Part shown: piece by piece, positions 38,033-48,178 of the stretch | Layout of the letters: each line of letters opens with the position of its first letter | Numbering within the stretch: the first letter of the stretch is position 1 | Origin: Corynebacterium sp. Marseille-P3884 | GTDB lineage: Bacteria; Actinomycetota; Actinomycetes; Mycobacteriales; Mycobacteriaceae | DNA length: 64,000 nt | NCBI RefSeq assembly: GCF_017942225.1 | Contig: NZ_JAGKSD010000006.1 | Coordinates: 1-64,000, forward strand | Direction of reading: 5' to 3' | Translations under genes and position numbers: made by a program | The notes under the pieces: generated by a model | The model's database searches: none | Seen by the model: only the letters and a program-made list of their open reading frames with translations | What the model was told of the DNA's origin: nothing

Positions 38033-39739
38033 GTGAATTCGGTGCCCCGCTCCAACGAAGCGACGAAAGCAAGCCCAGGTGGTCCCACCCGCCGAGCTTT
38101 CGGGCGCCGCGAGCATTCCCCCGTCTGGTTCATCACACGTGAGCTACCGCGTTTCGGTCGCCCTGGTTCACGCTCCGCAGAGCTTCACGACGGGCACCCA
38201 GACACCCCCTCCCCCTCACCCACCCCCTCCATTTGGGAGCGCAACCGCTTCGAGTTGCTCCGTGTGATCGGGCTGGTGGGCACCATCCTCATCGGTCTCG
38301 GCGGACTCGGCGGCGGCGCTTTGCCGGTGGTGGACGGGTCAGCCACCTCTTTCACTTCGCTCCCATTGGGGGCGTTGATGGGGAGGATGATGTTGGCGTC
38401 GTCAAGCGTGGTGCTTGTGGGCGTTGCCTTTCTCGTTCTCGCGTGGCTGCTGATGGGCCCGTTTGTCGGCGCGGGCGGCGGCGCGCCGCGCGTGAGCGTC
38501 GCTGTCCTCCTCCGCACATTCGGCGCGTGGGTGCTGCCGCTGATCTTCACGGCGCCTTTGTTCACGCAGGACATTTACTCGTACCTGGCGCAGGGTGCGA
38601 TCGTCGCGGACGGCATGGACCCGTATTCCGCGGGACCCGTGGAACTACTGGGGCAGGAACACCCGCTCGCGCGCAGTGTGCCGTTCATCTGGGCTGAATC
38701 GCCGTCGCCGTACGGACCGGTGGCGCTCGGCATTTCGTCGGTGATCGCGCAGATCACTGGGGCGTCGATCTTCTGGGGCGTCATCTGCCACCGCCTGTTG
38801 TCACTGCTCGGCGTGGCTGCGGCCGCGTGGGCGATCGTCGCTCTCGCGCGGCGCTGCGACGTCAACCCTGCCGCCGCGGTGTGGCTCGGCGTGCTGAACC
38901 CGCTGGTGATCCTGCATCTGATCGGTGGCATCCATAACGAGGCGATCATGATGGGAATCCTCCTGGTCGGTCTTGAACTCGGACTCCGCGGTGTCGACAA
39001 GATCGGCGGCCCGGGCTGGTCTGGATGGGCGTTGTTGATCGGCTCCGGCGTGCTGATCAGCTGCGCCGGCATGGTGAAAGTGACCGGCTTTTTGGCGCTC
39101 GGTTTCGTCGGCATGGCGCTCGCCCGGCGCTGGGGCGGCGCGCGTGGCATTGCCGGGGCGGTGCTTGTCCAGTCTGCAATCATGGTTGCTTCTATTGCTC
39201 TCGCGACCGTGGTCACCCGCATCGGCCTCGGCTGGGTCACCGGGCAAGGTGGCGCCGCCACGATCCGCAGCTGGCTGTCCATGACCACTGATATCGGCGT
39301 GATCTCCGCGTTCATCGGCCAACTGCTCGGGCTTGGCGACCACTCTGAAGCCACACTCGTCATCACCCGCACCGCCGGCCTTCTCATCGCCGTCGGATTC
39401 ATCGTCCGCATGCTGTGGGCCACCTACAGGGGCACGGTTCACCCCGTTGGGGGGCTCGGCGTGGCCACTCTCGTTTTGGTGCTCCTCTTCCCCGTCGTGC
39501 ATCCGTGGTACCCGCTGTGGGGCATCATGCCGCTCGCCGGCTGGGCCAACCGCACCTTCTTCCGCGCAGGTACCGCCGCCTACTCCGCGCTTTTCAGCTT
39601 CGTCGTGCTTCCCCGTGGCCTCGCGTTGCCGCCCGATGCCGTGGCGACGATCTACGTCAACGCCCTGATCGCCGCCGCCGTCATTGGTGCCGGCGCGTGG
39701 GCGTGGTTAAGGGTCCGTGGACAAAAAGTTCTACACTAA
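38033..39739 (+). CDS. mptB: polyprenol-phosphomannose-dependent alpha-1,6-mannosyltransferase
   Basis: A 568-residue membrane glycosyltransferase of the GT-C type that uses polyprenyl-phosphate mannose to start the alpha-1,6-mannan backbone of lipomannan and lipoarabinomannan. It has a cytosolic N-terminal region of about 75 residues, then about 13-15 membrane helices. The first periplasmic loop carries the acidic QDIYSYLAQGAIVADGMDPYSAGP motif typical of the family, followed by WAESPSPYGP. The position next to sufR and upstream of an ABC transporter matches mptB in C. glutamicum. The GTG start and TACACT box indicate a leaderless mRNA. Confidence 0.9.
   Translation: MNSVPRSNEATKASPGGPTRRAFGRREHSPVWFITRELPRFGRPGSRSAELHDGHPDTPSPSPTPSIWERNRFELLRVIGLVGTILIGLGGLGGGALPVVDGSATSFTSLPLGALMGRMMLASSSVVLVGVAFLVLAWLLMGPFVGAGGGAPRVSVAVLLRTFGAWVLPLIFTAPLFTQDIYSYLAQGAIVADGMDPYSAGPVELLGQEHPLARSVPFIWAESPSPYGPVALGISSVIAQITGASIFWGVICHRLLSLLGVAAAAWAIVALARRCDVNPAAAVWLGVLNPLVILHLIGGIHNEAIMMGILLVGLELGLRGVDKIGGPGWSGWALLIGSGVLISCAGMVKVTGFLALGFVGMALARRWGGARGIAGAVLVQSAIMVASIALATVVTRIGLGWVTGQGGAATIRSWLSMTTDIGVISAFIGQLLGLGDHSEATLVITRTAGLLIAVGFIVRMLWATYRGTVHPVGGLGVATLVLVLLFPVVHPWYPLWGIMPLAGWANRTFFRAGTAAYSALFSFVVLPRGLALPPDAVATIYVNALIAAAVIGAGAWAWLRVRGQKVLH
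39732..39737 (+). promoter_or_regulatory. -10 box of ABC transporter ATPase gene (leaderless start)
   Basis: TACACT ends 7 nt before the ATG at 39745 and lies at the very end of mptB. Confidence 0.5.
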
Positions 39740-39744
39740 GCCCG

Positions 39745-40719
39745 ATGAAACCTGCACGAGCTTCAAGCGGAACCGGCTCCGCGCCGACCCGCCATACCGC
39801 GGGCGAGGCGCGCGATGCTGCGCTCGAGGTCCGCAACGTGGTCAAGACCTTCGGGTCCGTCACAGCCGTCGACAACATCAGCTTCACCGCCCGCCGCGGC
39901 GAAGTGCTGGCTTTGCTCGGCCCGAACGGCGCCGGCAAGACCACCACGATTGAAATGTGCGAGGGCTTCACGTCCCCCACCAGCGGCTCGATTTCGGTGC
40001 TAGGCCTCGATCCGCAGCGCAACGGCGAGAAAGTGCGCGAACGCATCGGCATCATGCTCCAGGGCGGCGGGTCGTATTCGGGCATCCGCGTGAAGGAAAT
40101 GCTCGAGCTCACCGCGTCGTACAACGCGGATCCGCTCGATCCGGGTTGGCTCATGGACACGCTCGGCTTGAACGAAGTCGCCACGACGACCTACCGGCGG
40201 CTTTCCGGCGGCCAACAGCAGCGCTTATCGCTCGCGTTGGCGCTCATCGGGCGCCCGGAGCTTGTCTTCCTCGACGAGCCCACCGCCGGCATGGATGCGC
40301 AATCGCGCCGCGCTGTGTGGGAACTGATCGGTTCGCTGCGCCGCGACGGAGTCACGGTCATCTTGACCACGCACCTGATGGACGAAGCGGAACGACTAGC
40401 GGACTATGTGGTCATCATCGACCGCGGCCGACTCGTCGCCACCGGCACTCCGCAGGAACTCATCGACGCCGGCGACCACCCCGCCCTGCGCATCCGCACC
40501 GACGGTCCGCTCGACCTTAAGGCGATCTCCACAGAAGCATCGCTTATCGACGACTCCCCCCACACCTACCGCCTCCACTCCGCCGGCGATCCGCAGATCA
40601 TCTCTGCAGTAGCCTCCGAAGCTGCCCGGCAAAATGTCCTGATCAAGGAACTCGGCGTGCACCACCGCACCCTCGAAGACGTCTTCCTTGATCTGACCGG
40701 ACGTGAACTACGAGCGTGA
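39745..40719 (+). CDS. ABC exporter, ATP-binding subunit
   Basis: A 324-residue ABC-2-type (drug/daunorubicin-like) ATPase. After about 25 variable residues come Walker A LLGPNGAGKTTTIEMC (about residue 62), signature LSGGQQQRLSLALAL (about 153), Walker B ELVFLDEPTAGMDAQ and the H-loop LTTHLMDEAERL. A C-terminal domain of about 80 residues follows. The permease gene begins 4 nt after its stop. The exported substrate is unknown. The start at 39745 follows a TACACT box; the longer frame overlapping mptB is not needed. Confidence 0.92.
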   Translation: MKPARASSGTGSAPTRHTAGEARDAALEVRNVVKTFGSVTAVDNISFTARRGEVLALLGPNGAGKTTTIEMCEGFTSPTSGSISVLGLDPQRNGEKVRERIGIMLQGGGSYSGIRVKEMLELTASYNADPLDPGWLMDTLGLNEVATTTYRRLSGGQQQRLSLALALIGRPELVFLDEPTAGMDAQSRRAVWELIGSLRRDGVTVILTTHLMDEAERLADYVVIIDRGRLVATGTPQELIDAGDHPALRIRTDGPLDLKAISTEASLIDDSPHTYRLHSAGDPQIISAVASEAARQNVLIKELGVHHRTLEDVFLDLTGRELRA

Positions 40720-40723
40720 TTCC

Positions 40724-41515
40724 ATGACTGACACTTCTGAAACTCTCGCCCCCGGACGGTTCGCCCCCGGGACCTTCACTCCCGCCCCGCAGCGCGCGAG
40801 TGCCGCCCGCATGATTGCTGCGCAGGGCCGCATCGAAGCAATCCTGCTGCTGCGCCACGGCGAACAGATCCTCGTGAACCTGCTCATCCCGGCGGCCATT
40901 CTCATCGGCGCGACCGTCGTTCCGGTGCTCGGTGACCAGACGAGCGTGGACCAGATCGTCACCATGGTCTTCTCCATCGCCGCCGCGTCGGCCGGGTTCA
41001 CGGGGCAGGCGATCTCGCTGGCATTCGATCGTCGATACGGCGCGTTGAAGCGCACCGGTGCCTCCGGCGTCCCGGCCTGGACGATCATCGCGGGCAAGGT
41101 GCTCGGCGTGCTCGCCACCGTCCTCGTGCAGATCGTCGTCCTCGGCGGCATCGCTCTTGCGCTTGGCTGGCGCATCTCCCCCGGCGGCGCTTTGCTCGGT
41201 TTCTTTACCTTGCTCGCCGGTGTCACCGCCTTCACTGCGCTGGGCTTGCTCCTCGGCGGCACCCAATCGTCCGAAGTCGTGCTCGCCAGCGCGAACTTCA
41301 TCTGGCTGGTCTTGCTGGCGGTGCTTGGCTGGGTCGTCTACGCCGAGAAACTCAGCACACCCGGAATATGGGACCTCGTCCCCTCCGTCGCGCTTGCCGA
41401 CGCCATGGACGGCGCCCTAGCCGCCACCATCCACCCCTGGGCTTGGCTAGCCCTGATCGGGTGGGCCGTCTTCGCCGTCGCGGGAACCATTCGCTGGTTC
41501 AGATTCGACGGATAA
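40724..41515 (+). CDS. ABC exporter, permease subunit (ABC-2 type)
   Basis: A 263-residue membrane protein with about six helices of the ABC-2 permease family. The middle region YGALKRTGASGVPAWTIIAGKVLGVL is the family's cytoplasmic loop between helices 2 and 3. The ATG at 40724 follows the ATPase stop; the in-frame GTG at 40703 lies inside the ATPase gene. It forms an exporter with the upstream ATPase. Confidence 0.9.
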   Translation: MTDTSETLAPGRFAPGTFTPAPQRASAARMIAAQGRIEAILLLRHGEQILVNLLIPAAILIGATVVPVLGDQTSVDQIVTMVFSIAAASAGFTGQAISLAFDRRYGALKRTGASGVPAWTIIAGKVLGVLATVLVQIVVLGGIALALGWRISPGGALLGFFTLLAGVTAFTALGLLLGGTQSSEVVLASANFIWLVLLAVLGWVVYAEKLSTPGIWDLVPSVALADAMDGALAATIHPWAWLALIGWAVFAVAGTIRWFRFDG

Positions 41516-41558
41516 TCAGACACCATTAACCCAACAACGTGAAAGGCACACTCCGACC

Positions 41559-42530
41559 GTGAGTACCACCGCCACGACCTCCAGCATCTGGGAGCGTCTC
41601 AAAAGCGTCCCCACGGTGAAGACGCAGCGCATCTTCGCCCTCATCGTGCTCCTCGCACAAGCCGGCATCACTTTCACCGGCTCACTCGTGCGTGTCACCG
41701 GTTCCGGCCTCGGCTGCGACACCTGGCCGTTGTGCCACGAGGGCTCCCTCTTCCCAGTCCCGGGAGCGAACCCATGGGTGCACCAGCTCATTGAGTTCGG
41801 CAACAGAACCCTGACCTTCGTCGTGGCAGCCGCAACGATCGTGCTGTTCGTGGCGGTGCTAAGGGCGAATCGTCGCAGAGAAATCATTGCTTTGTCCGTC
41901 GTCTCCGGCGTCGGCGTTCTGGTGCAGGCTGTCATCGGCGGCATTTCCGTGCACCTCGACCTGCTCTGGTGGTCCGTGGCTATCCACTTCCTGCCGTCGA
42001 TGATCCTCGTCTTCGTCGCTGCCGTGCTGTACATGCGCATCGCCGAACCCGACGACATCGCGCCCGAGCGCCGCTATTCCCCGGCCGCGCGTTGGTTGGT
42101 TGTCGCCGCGGCCGTCGCCCTGTGCCTCGTGCTGGTCACCGGCACGATGGTCACCGGCTCCGGCCCGCACTCGGGCGATGCCGCCGCAGGCATGGAAGGT
42201 CGCCTCGAGCTGCCTACCCGCACGCTCGCCTACGTTCACGCCGCCGCCATGTACGTCTACCTCGCGTTCACCCTCATCGCGGTGTACATCCTGCGGCGCG
42301 ACAACGCTCCGAAAGACGCCTTCAAGTCGTCCCTCGTTCTCATTGCGATGATCGCCGTGCAGTGGGCCATCGGCGTCGGCCAGTTCTACCTCGGCGTGCC
42401 GCGCTGGACCGTTCCGCTTCATATCCTCATGTCCGGCGTCGTCGTCGCCTTCACCGCGTTCCTCTTCGCCCACGGCAACCGACGCATGCCGCTGCTGGAG
42501 CCGCAGCAGTACAACACCAGCTCGTCATAG
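41559..42530 (+). CDS. ctaA: heme A synthase
   Basis: Oxidises heme O to heme A for the aa3-type cytochrome oxidase. The 323-residue protein has eight membrane helices in two similar halves. Heme-ligand histidines are found in HQLIEFGNRTLTF and HFLPSMI (first half) and YVHAAAMYVYL and PLHILMSG (second half). The N-terminal GSLVRVTGSGLGCDTWPLC holds the conserved cysteine pair. The GTG at 41559 is the start. ctaB lies convergently after qor. Confidence 0.95.
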   Translation: MSTTATTSSIWERLKSVPTVKTQRIFALIVLLAQAGITFTGSLVRVTGSGLGCDTWPLCHEGSLFPVPGANPWVHQLIEFGNRTLTFVVAAATIVLFVAVLRANRRREIIALSVVSGVGVLVQAVIGGISVHLDLLWWSVAIHFLPSMILVFVAAVLYMRIAEPDDIAPERRYSPAARWLVVAAAVALCLVLVTGTMVTGSGPHSGDAAAGMEGRLELPTRTLAYVHAAAMYVYLAFTLIAVYILRRDNAPKDAFKSSLVLIAMIAVQWAIGVGQFYLGVPRWTVPLHILMSGVVVAFTAFLFAHGNRRMPLLEPQQYNTSSS

Positions 42531-42561
42531 AAAAGGCCTACGCAGCTCACCTGACCACGCG

Positions 42562-42567
42562 TAACCT
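42562..42567 (+). promoter_or_regulatory. -10 box of qor (leaderless start)
   Basis: TAACCT ends 8 nt before the ATG at 42576. Confidence 0.35.
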
Positions 42568-42575
42568 GGATACGT

Positions 42576-43541
42576 ATGAAAGCTATCCAGATCACCGAAC
42601 ACGGCGGACCTGTCGTCCTCAAACTTGCCGATGTCCCCGCCCCCTCCCCCAACCCCGACCAAATTCTGGTCAAGGTCGCCTACGCGGGTGTCAACTACAT
42701 CGACACCTATTACCGCGAAGGCATCTATCACTCTGAGCTGCCGTTCACACCGGGGCTGGAGGGCTGCGGCGAGGTCGTCGAGGACCCCTCTGGCACCATC
42801 GCGCCCGGCACCGTCGTGGCGTGGGATTCCGCCCCCGGCTCCTACGCTGAGTATGTCTGCGTGGACCGCGGCCGCCTAGTTGCCGTGCCCGACACTATCG
42901 ACCCGCACGTCGCCGCGACGATGCTTCTCCAGGGCATCACCGCCCACTACTTGCTCTACGGTGTGCGCGACACCCAGCAGGGCGATTCGTTGCTCATCAC
43001 CGCGGGCGCGGGCGGCGTGGGCCTCCTGTTGACGCAGCTCGCCGCGGCACAGGGCGCCACGGTCTATTCCGTCGTCTCCTCCGACGAGAAAGAAAAGCTC
43101 GCCTACGATGCCGGCGCCACCGAAGTCTTCCGCTACAGCGACGATCTCGCTGAGATGGTGCGTCGCCGCAACGGCGGCCGCGGCGTGGACGTGGTGTACG
43201 ACGGCGTCGGCAAAGACACCTTCACCGAATCCCTCGAAGCCGTCCGCCCCCGCGGTCTCGTATGCCTTTTCGGCGCAGCCTCAGGCCCGGTGGACCCGAT
43301 TGACCCGCAGGTGCTCAACACGCACGGGTCGATCTTCCTGACGCGGCCGTCGATCGGCGCATACACCGCCACCGACGACGAATTCCGCATGCGTGCCCAA
43401 GCCGTCGTGCGCGCCGTCGACGACGGTGCACTTACCCTCCGCGTTCAGGAGCCTTATGCTCTCGCGGATGCTGCCCAGGCCCACAAGGATCTGCAGGGGC
43501 GCAGGACGACGGGTTCAATCGTCCTGAAGGTCGCCGACTGA
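42576..43541 (+). CDS. qor: NADPH:quinone oxidoreductase (zinc-independent MDR family)
   Basis: A 321-residue cytosolic medium-chain reductase. It has the N-terminal GroES-like fold with KVAYAGVNYIDTYYREGIY and a Rossmann fold with LLITAGAGGVGLLLTQLAA (AxGxxG NADPH loop, about residue 146). The zinc ligands of alcohol dehydrogenases are missing, as expected for quinone oxidoreductases. It lies between ctaA and ctaB, as in C. glutamicum, and its stop is 5 bp from the ctaB stop. Confidence 0.92.
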   Translation: MKAIQITEHGGPVVLKLADVPAPSPNPDQILVKVAYAGVNYIDTYYREGIYHSELPFTPGLEGCGEVVEDPSGTIAPGTVVAWDSAPGSYAEYVCVDRGRLVAVPDTIDPHVAATMLLQGITAHYLLYGVRDTQQGDSLLITAGAGGVGLLLTQLAAAQGATVYSVVSSDEKEKLAYDAGATEVFRYSDDLAEMVRRRNGGRGVDVVYDGVGKDTFTESLEAVRPRGLVCLFGAASGPVDPIDPQVLNTHGSIFLTRPSIGAYTATDDEFRMRAQAVVRAVDDGALTLRVQEPYALADAAQAHKDLQGRRTTGSIVLKVAD

Positions 43542-43546
43542 CCTGC

Positions 43547-44485
43547 TTAACCGATCGAGCCGAGTCCGCCGCCGACCAGCTCGCCCAGCGTCTGCAGCCC
43601 GAAGACCGCGTCAACGGACAAGCCGAGGAACAACGCCGCAAGGTAGTTATTCGACAGAATGAACAGCTTCAGCGGCTTGACGTCGCCGCCGGCCTTCACT
43701 CCGTTGTGCAAGCGCGTCGCCATGACCAAGAACACACCACCCGACAGCAGCGCAATAGCGAAGTACACCCAGGACGCAGCCGGCACGAGCAGCAGCGACG
43801 TGATCACGGTGAGCCACGAGTAGATGACGATCTGGCGGGTCGTCTCCACCGGGGTCGCCACGACGGGCAGCATGGGGACTTCGGCGCGCTCGTAGTCGTC
43901 CCTGTATTTCATGGCCAGCGCCCAGGTGTGCGGCGGAGTCCAGAAGAAGATGATCATGAACAGCACGATCGCCTGCCACCAATGGTCGGGGCTTCCGTCG
44001 GTGACGTGGTCACGGATGACAGCCCAGCCGACGAGCACCGGCATACACCCGGCGGCACCGCCCCAGATGACGTTCTGCCAGGTGCGGCGCTTGAGCCACT
44101 TGGTGTAGACGTAAATATAGAACCAGTTCGTCAACTGGATGAAGAACGCGGCGAGCCACGAGCCGCACACCAGCCCGAGCCACGCGACCGACGCCACGAG
44201 CAGCACGACCGCGAAGATGCGGGCGCGTTCTTTAGTCACCGTGTGGCGCACGAGCGGGCGGGCGCGGGTGCGGCCCATTTTCTGGTCGATGTCGTAGTCG
44301 ACGACCATGTTGAACGTATTCGCGGCAGCGGCACCCATCCAGCCGCCGAACAGCGTGGCCAGGATGAGCCAGACGTGCACTTTGCCGCGGTCGGCCTGCA
44401 GCATCGCGGGGATAGCGGCGACCAGCAAAAGCTCGATGACTCGCGGCTTAGTCAGCGCGAAGTACGCTTTGATGGTCTCCAACAC
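43547..44485 (-). CDS. ctaB: protoheme IX farnesyltransferase
   Basis: Adds a farnesyl group to heme B, giving heme O, the substrate of CtaA. The 312-residue protein has nine membrane helices of the UbiA fold. Prenyl-diphosphate-binding aspartates are in [23 protein letters not shown] (about residues 57-79) and in [14 protein letters not shown] (about 187-200). A GAGGAG sequence precedes the ATG at 44485. It is divergent from the CapA lipoprotein gene. Confidence 0.96.
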   Translation of the reverse strand: MLETIKAYFALTKPRVIELLLVAAIPAMLQADRGKVHVWLILATLFGGWMGAAAANTFNMVVDYDIDQKMGRTRARPLVRHTVTKERARIFAVVLLVASVAWLGLVCGSWLAAFFIQLTNWFYIYVYTKWLKRRTWQNVIWGGAAGCMPVLVGWAVIRDHVTDGSPDHWWQAIVLFMIIFFWTPPHTWALAMKYRDDYERAEVPMLPVVATPVETTRQIVIYSWLTVITSLLLVPAASWVYFAIALLSGGVFLVMATRLHNGVKAGGDVKPLKLFILSNNYLAALFLGLSVDAVFGLQTLGELVGGGLGSIG

Positions 44486-44551
44486 AACTCCTCATTCGAC
44501 GCGGTTTTTGGGCTGGGGACTAGTCGTAACAAGGCGCGCACAAGTTCCCGC

Positions 44552-44561
44552 GCTTATCGAC
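44552..44561 (-). repeat. intergenic copy of the dispersed 10-mer GTCGATAAGC
   Basis: GTCGATAAGC on the minus strand in the ctaB-capA divergent region, preceded by the G-rich AGCGGGGGAC seen near several other copies. Confidence 0.6.
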
Positions 44562-44659
44562 GTCCCCCGCTTTCCTACGCCCTTGGCATCCTAGTCCCCG
44601 CCCGCACCGGCATGAAATTACCGCGCTTTTCACCCACATATGTTGTTAGATAACTACTT

Positions 44660-45868
44660 ATGAAACCCCGTATCACAACGACCCTCGCCGCCGTGCTTTG
44701 CTCCGGTGCTCTGCTCACTGGCTGCACCATCGGCGATGGCGTTGATGCCCCCAATGCGAGCTCCGCGACCGAGGCTTCCCCGGCGCAGTCTTCCGGCGCT
44801 ACCGACGCACCCGACGCGTCGTCAGAAGACAAAGCCGAACCGGAGCTGGAAGAAGCATCGGTGACGTTCCGCTCCGTCGGTGACATCCTCATTCATAATG
44901 AGGTCTATTTCGACGCGGCGGCAAAAGCTGAAGGCAGCGGCCAGGACTACGATTTCGCGCCGATGTTTGAACCGGTGAAAAAGTACATGGAGAACGCGGA
45001 CATCACCACCGCGAATATGGAGGTCCCTGTCGCCGGCCCCGAATTCGAGCTGTCGGGCTACCCAGCCTTCAACTCCCCGCCGGAAGTCGTGGACGCGCTC
45101 AAAGGGGCGGGCGTTGACATCGTCAACAACGCGACCAATCACTCGATGGATCGGGGAACGGAGGGAGTCAAGGCGTCGACAAGCAATCTGCGCGAACGCG
45201 AAATGCTGTACATGGGCAGCTTCGACTCCCCGCAGGACCGTGCGACGCCGCGCGTGATCGAGCGCAACGGGCTGAAAGTCGGCTTCCTCGGCTACACGTA
45301 CGGCACGAACGGAATCCCCGTGCCCGCCGGGGAGGAACACGCGGTGAACCTCATCGATCCGGAGCTGATGAAGCGCGATATCGATGAGCTGCGTGACGAC
45401 GTCGACATCCTCATCGTCAACCTCCACGCCGGCGAAGAATACGAATCGCTGCCCGTCCAATCGCAGATCGACGCGGCTGATACTGCCCGCAACGCTGGCG
45501 CCGATTTCGTCCTCGCAGGCCACCCGCACGTGCTTGAGCCGTTCCAGCGCTACCCGGAGAACGAGCCGGGGCTGGGTGTCTGGTTCTCGCACGGCAATTT
45601 CCTCCACGGGCAATACGACGAGCAAACGAAATACGGCGGCATCGGCGAATACACCATCACCCGCCGCACCGACGGCACGCTCACGCTGGACAAGATCCGC
45701 TTCATGCCCACGTACACCGTCGGCAAGCCGCAAACCACCGAGTACAAGGTCATTCCGCTTGCCGACGCCGCCTCCCTCGGCTGGGTCGACCCCGTCAACG
45801 CCCACGCCGACATTACCGCGCTGATGAACACGTACACCGACGTCGAGGTCGTCGACTACCTCGACTGA
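44660..45868 (+). CDS. CapA family (poly-gamma-glutamate capsule-type) lipoprotein
   Basis: A 402-residue secreted lipoprotein with lipobox LLTGC (lipidated Cys22), then a Ser/Ala/Asp-rich stretch to about residue 65. The CapA-type metallophosphatase-like domain spans about 68-310: FRSVGDILIHNEVY, TTANMEVPVAG, NNATNHSMDRG and LAGHPHVLEPF contain the expected Asp, Asn and His metal ligands. CapA proteins help make or anchor poly-gamma-glutamate, but single genes like this one are common and their role is unclear. It interrupts the ctaB-tkt neighbourhood. Confidence 0.88.
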   Translation: MKPRITTTLAAVLCSGALLTGCTIGDGVDAPNASSATEASPAQSSGATDAPDASSEDKAEPELEEASVTFRSVGDILIHNEVYFDAAAKAEGSGQDYDFAPMFEPVKKYMENADITTANMEVPVAGPEFELSGYPAFNSPPEVVDALKGAGVDIVNNATNHSMDRGTEGVKASTSNLREREMLYMGSFDSPQDRATPRVIERNGLKVGFLGYTYGTNGIPVPAGEEHAVNLIDPELMKRDIDELRDDVDILIVNLHAGEEYESLPVQSQIDAADTARNAGADFVLAGHPHVLEPFQRYPENEPGLGVWFSHGNFLHGQYDEQTKYGGIGEYTITRRTDGTLTLDKIRFMPTYTVGKPQTTEYKVIPLADAASLGWVDPVNAHADITALMNTYTDVEVVDYLD

Positions 45869-45896
45869 CCCGCCTCGGTCCCCACCCGCTGAATAC

Positions 45897-45904
45897 CACT
45901 AGTG
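45897..45904. promoter_or_regulatory. CACTAGTG palindrome upstream of tkt
   Basis: The 8-bp palindrome CACTAGTG followed by TG also forms the centre of the sufR palindrome (37908-37917). It lies 50 bp before the tkt start. Any regulatory link is speculative. Confidence 0.25.
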
Positions 45905-45953
45905 TGTAAAGAGTTAGTTAGCTCCAACACACTGGTAAGCGAGGACACACACT

Positions 45954-48137
45954 GTGACTTTCGAGAACAACCCCGCCGCGTCGCTCCCCGTCGAACTGCA
46001 GGCCATGACTGTGGCCCGCTACCCGGAGGACTGGACTGCAGAAGACACCCGCGCAGTGGACACCGTGCGTGTGCTCGCCGCAGATGCTGTTGAGAACTGC
46101 GGTTCCGGCCACCCGGGCACCGCGATGTCGCTTGCCCCGCTGGCGTACACGCTCTACCAGCGTGTCATGCGCCACGACCCGGCTGATCCGCACTGGATCG
46201 GCCGCGACCGCTTCGTGCTGTCCAACGGCCACTCGTCGCTGACGCAGTACATTCAGCTCTACCTCGGTGGCTTCGGCCTCGAGATCGAGGACTTGAAGGC
46301 GCTGCGCACCTGGGGCGCCAAGACCCCGGGCCACCCGGAGTACAACCACACCGCCGGCGTGGAGATCACCACGGGCCCGCTCGGCCAGGGCCTCGCGTCG
46401 GCGGTCGGCATGGCCATGGCGTCACGACGCGAGCGCGGCCTCTTCGACCCGGACGCCGCCCCCGGTGAGTCGCCCTTCGACCACTTCATCTACGTCATCG
46501 CCGGCGACGGCGACCTGCAGGAAGGCGTGACCAGCGAGGCCAGCTCTCTGGCCGGCACTCAACAGCTGGGCAACCTCATCGCCTTCTGGGACGACAACCG
46601 CATCTCCATTGAGGACGACACCCAGATCGCCTTCAACGAAGACGTTCTCGCCCGCTACGAGGCGTACGGCTGGCAGACGCTCACCGTCGAATCCGGCGAA
46701 GACGTCACCGCGATCCTCGATGCCGTGGAGAAGGCGAAGGCCGAGACGGCGAAGCCGACGATGATCCGCGTCAAGACGGTCATCGGCTACCCCGCCCCGA
46801 ACATGATGAACACCGGCGCTGTCCACGGCGCAGCTCTCGGCGCCGACGAGGTCGCAGCGGTCAAGGAAGTCCTCGGTTTCGACGCAGATGCTTCCTTCCC
46901 CGTCGAGGACAACGTCATCGCGCACACCCGCCAGCTCACCGAGCGCGGAGCCGAGGCCCACAAGCAATGGCAAGAGCTTTTCGACGCCTGGGCTGCCGCC
47001 AACCCCGACAACAAGGCCCTCCTCGATCGCCTTACCGCCCGCGAACTGCCGGAAGGCTGGGCTGACGAGCTGCCGACGTGGGAGCCGGACGAGAAGGGCA
47101 TCGCCACGCGCAAGGCCTCCGAGGCATCCATCCAAGCGCTGGCAAAGACCCTGCCTGAGCTGTGGGGCGGTTCCGCCGACCTGGCCGGCTCGAATAACAC
47201 CCTGATCAAGGGCGAGCCGTCGTTCGGCCCGGAGTCGATCTCCACCGAGAAGTTCACCGCGCACCCCTACGGCCGCAACCTGCACTTCGGTATCCGCGAG
47301 CACGGCATGGGCGCGATCATGAACGGCATCGCGCTGCACGGCAACACCCGCGTCTACGGCGGTACCTTCCTGATCTTCTCCGAGTACCTCTACCCCTCCA
47401 TTCGCGTCGCGGCTCTCTCGGGTATCGACGGCTACTACGTCTTCACCCACGACTCCATCGGCCTCGGCGAAGACGGCCCGACCCACCAGCCGGTAGAGAC
47501 CCTGACTGCTCTGCGCGCCATCCCGGACCTCGCGGTGATCCGTCCGGCTGATGCCAACGAGACCGCCGCCGCCTGGAAGGCAGCCCTCGAGGCCGACCCG
47601 CAGCCGAAGGCACTCGCCCTGTCTCGCCAGAACCTCCCCGTTCTCGAGGGCACCAAGGAGAAGGCCATCGACGGTGTCGCACGTGGCGCCTACATCCTCG
47701 TCGAAGCATCCACCGGCACGCCCGATGTCATCCTCATGGGCTCCGGCTCCGAGGTCCAACTCGCTGTCGCAGCAGCGAAGGAGCTCGAGGCGGACGGCAT
47801 TGCCACCCGCGTCGTGTCCATGCCGTCGATGGACTGGTTCCTCCAGCAGGACCGCTCCTACATCGACGAGATCATCCCGCGCGACGTGCTTGCCCGCGTC
47901 TCCGTCGAAGCAGGCGTGGCCATGCCGTGGTTCCGCTTCACCGGCGACCAGGGCCGCAACGTCTCCCTCGAGCACTTCGGCGCATCCGCACCGGGTGCAG
48001 AACTCTTCGAGCGCTTCGGTTTCACCACCGACGCCGTCGTCGCCGCCGCCCGCGAGTCCCTCGACTCCGTGCGCACCCGCACCGCCGACTCGGCAGCTGA
48101 CCCGCAGCGCGGTCCCGTGCGAGGGGACGGGGTGTAA
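45954..48137 (+). CDS. tkt: transketolase
   Basis: A thiamine-diphosphate enzyme moving two-carbon units between sugar phosphates in the pentose phosphate pathway. The 727-residue protein has [22 protein letters not shown] near the N-terminus, the ThDP-binding [13 protein letters not shown] segment, and the pyrimidine domain with [18 protein letters not shown] and [16 protein letters not shown]. The GTG start follows GAGGA by 8 nt. The C-terminus ends in a short Arg/Pro/Gly tail. It is first in the tkt-tal-zwf-opcA-pgl operon. Confidence 0.97.
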   Translation: MTFENNPAASLPVELQAMTVARYPEDWTAEDTRAVDTVRVLAADAVENCGSGHPGTAMSLAPLAYTLYQRVMRHDPADPHWIGRDRFVLSNGHSSLTQYIQLYLGGFGLEIEDLKALRTWGAKTPGHPEYNHTAGVEITTGPLGQGLASAVGMAMASRRERGLFDPDAAPGESPFDHFIYVIAGDGDLQEGVTSEASSLAGTQQLGNLIAFWDDNRISIEDDTQIAFNEDVLARYEAYGWQTLTVESGEDVTAILDAVEKAKAETAKPTMIRVKTVIGYPAPNMMNTGAVHGAALGADEVAAVKEVLGFDADASFPVEDNVIAHTRQLTERGAEAHKQWQELFDAWAAANPDNKALLDRLTARELPEGWADELPTWEPDEKGIATRKASEASIQALAKTLPELWGGSADLAGSNNTLIKGEPSFGPESISTEKFTAHPYGRNLHFGIREHGMGAIMNGIALHGNTRVYGGTFLIFSEYLYPSIRVAALSGIDGYYVFTHDSIGLGEDGPTHQPVETLTALRAIPDLAVIRPADANETAAAWKAALEADPQPKALALSRQNLPVLEGTKEKAIDGVARGAYILVEASTGTPDVILMGSGSEVQLAVAAAKELEADGIATRVVSMPSMDWFLQQDRSYIDEIIPRDVLARVSVEAGVAMPWFRFTGDQGRNVSLEHFGASAPGAELFERFGFTTDAVVAAARESLDSVRTRTADSAADPQRGPVRGDGV

Positions 48138-48153
48138 GGGAAAACAGGGAAAC

Positions 48154-48163
48154 GTCGATAAGC
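48154..48163 (+). repeat. intergenic copy of the dispersed 10-mer GTCGATAAGC
   Basis: GTCGATAAGC followed by GAAAAGG between tkt and tal, immediately before the tal ribosome-binding site. Confidence 0.6.
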
Positions 48164-48178
48164 GAAAAGGAGCTACCC

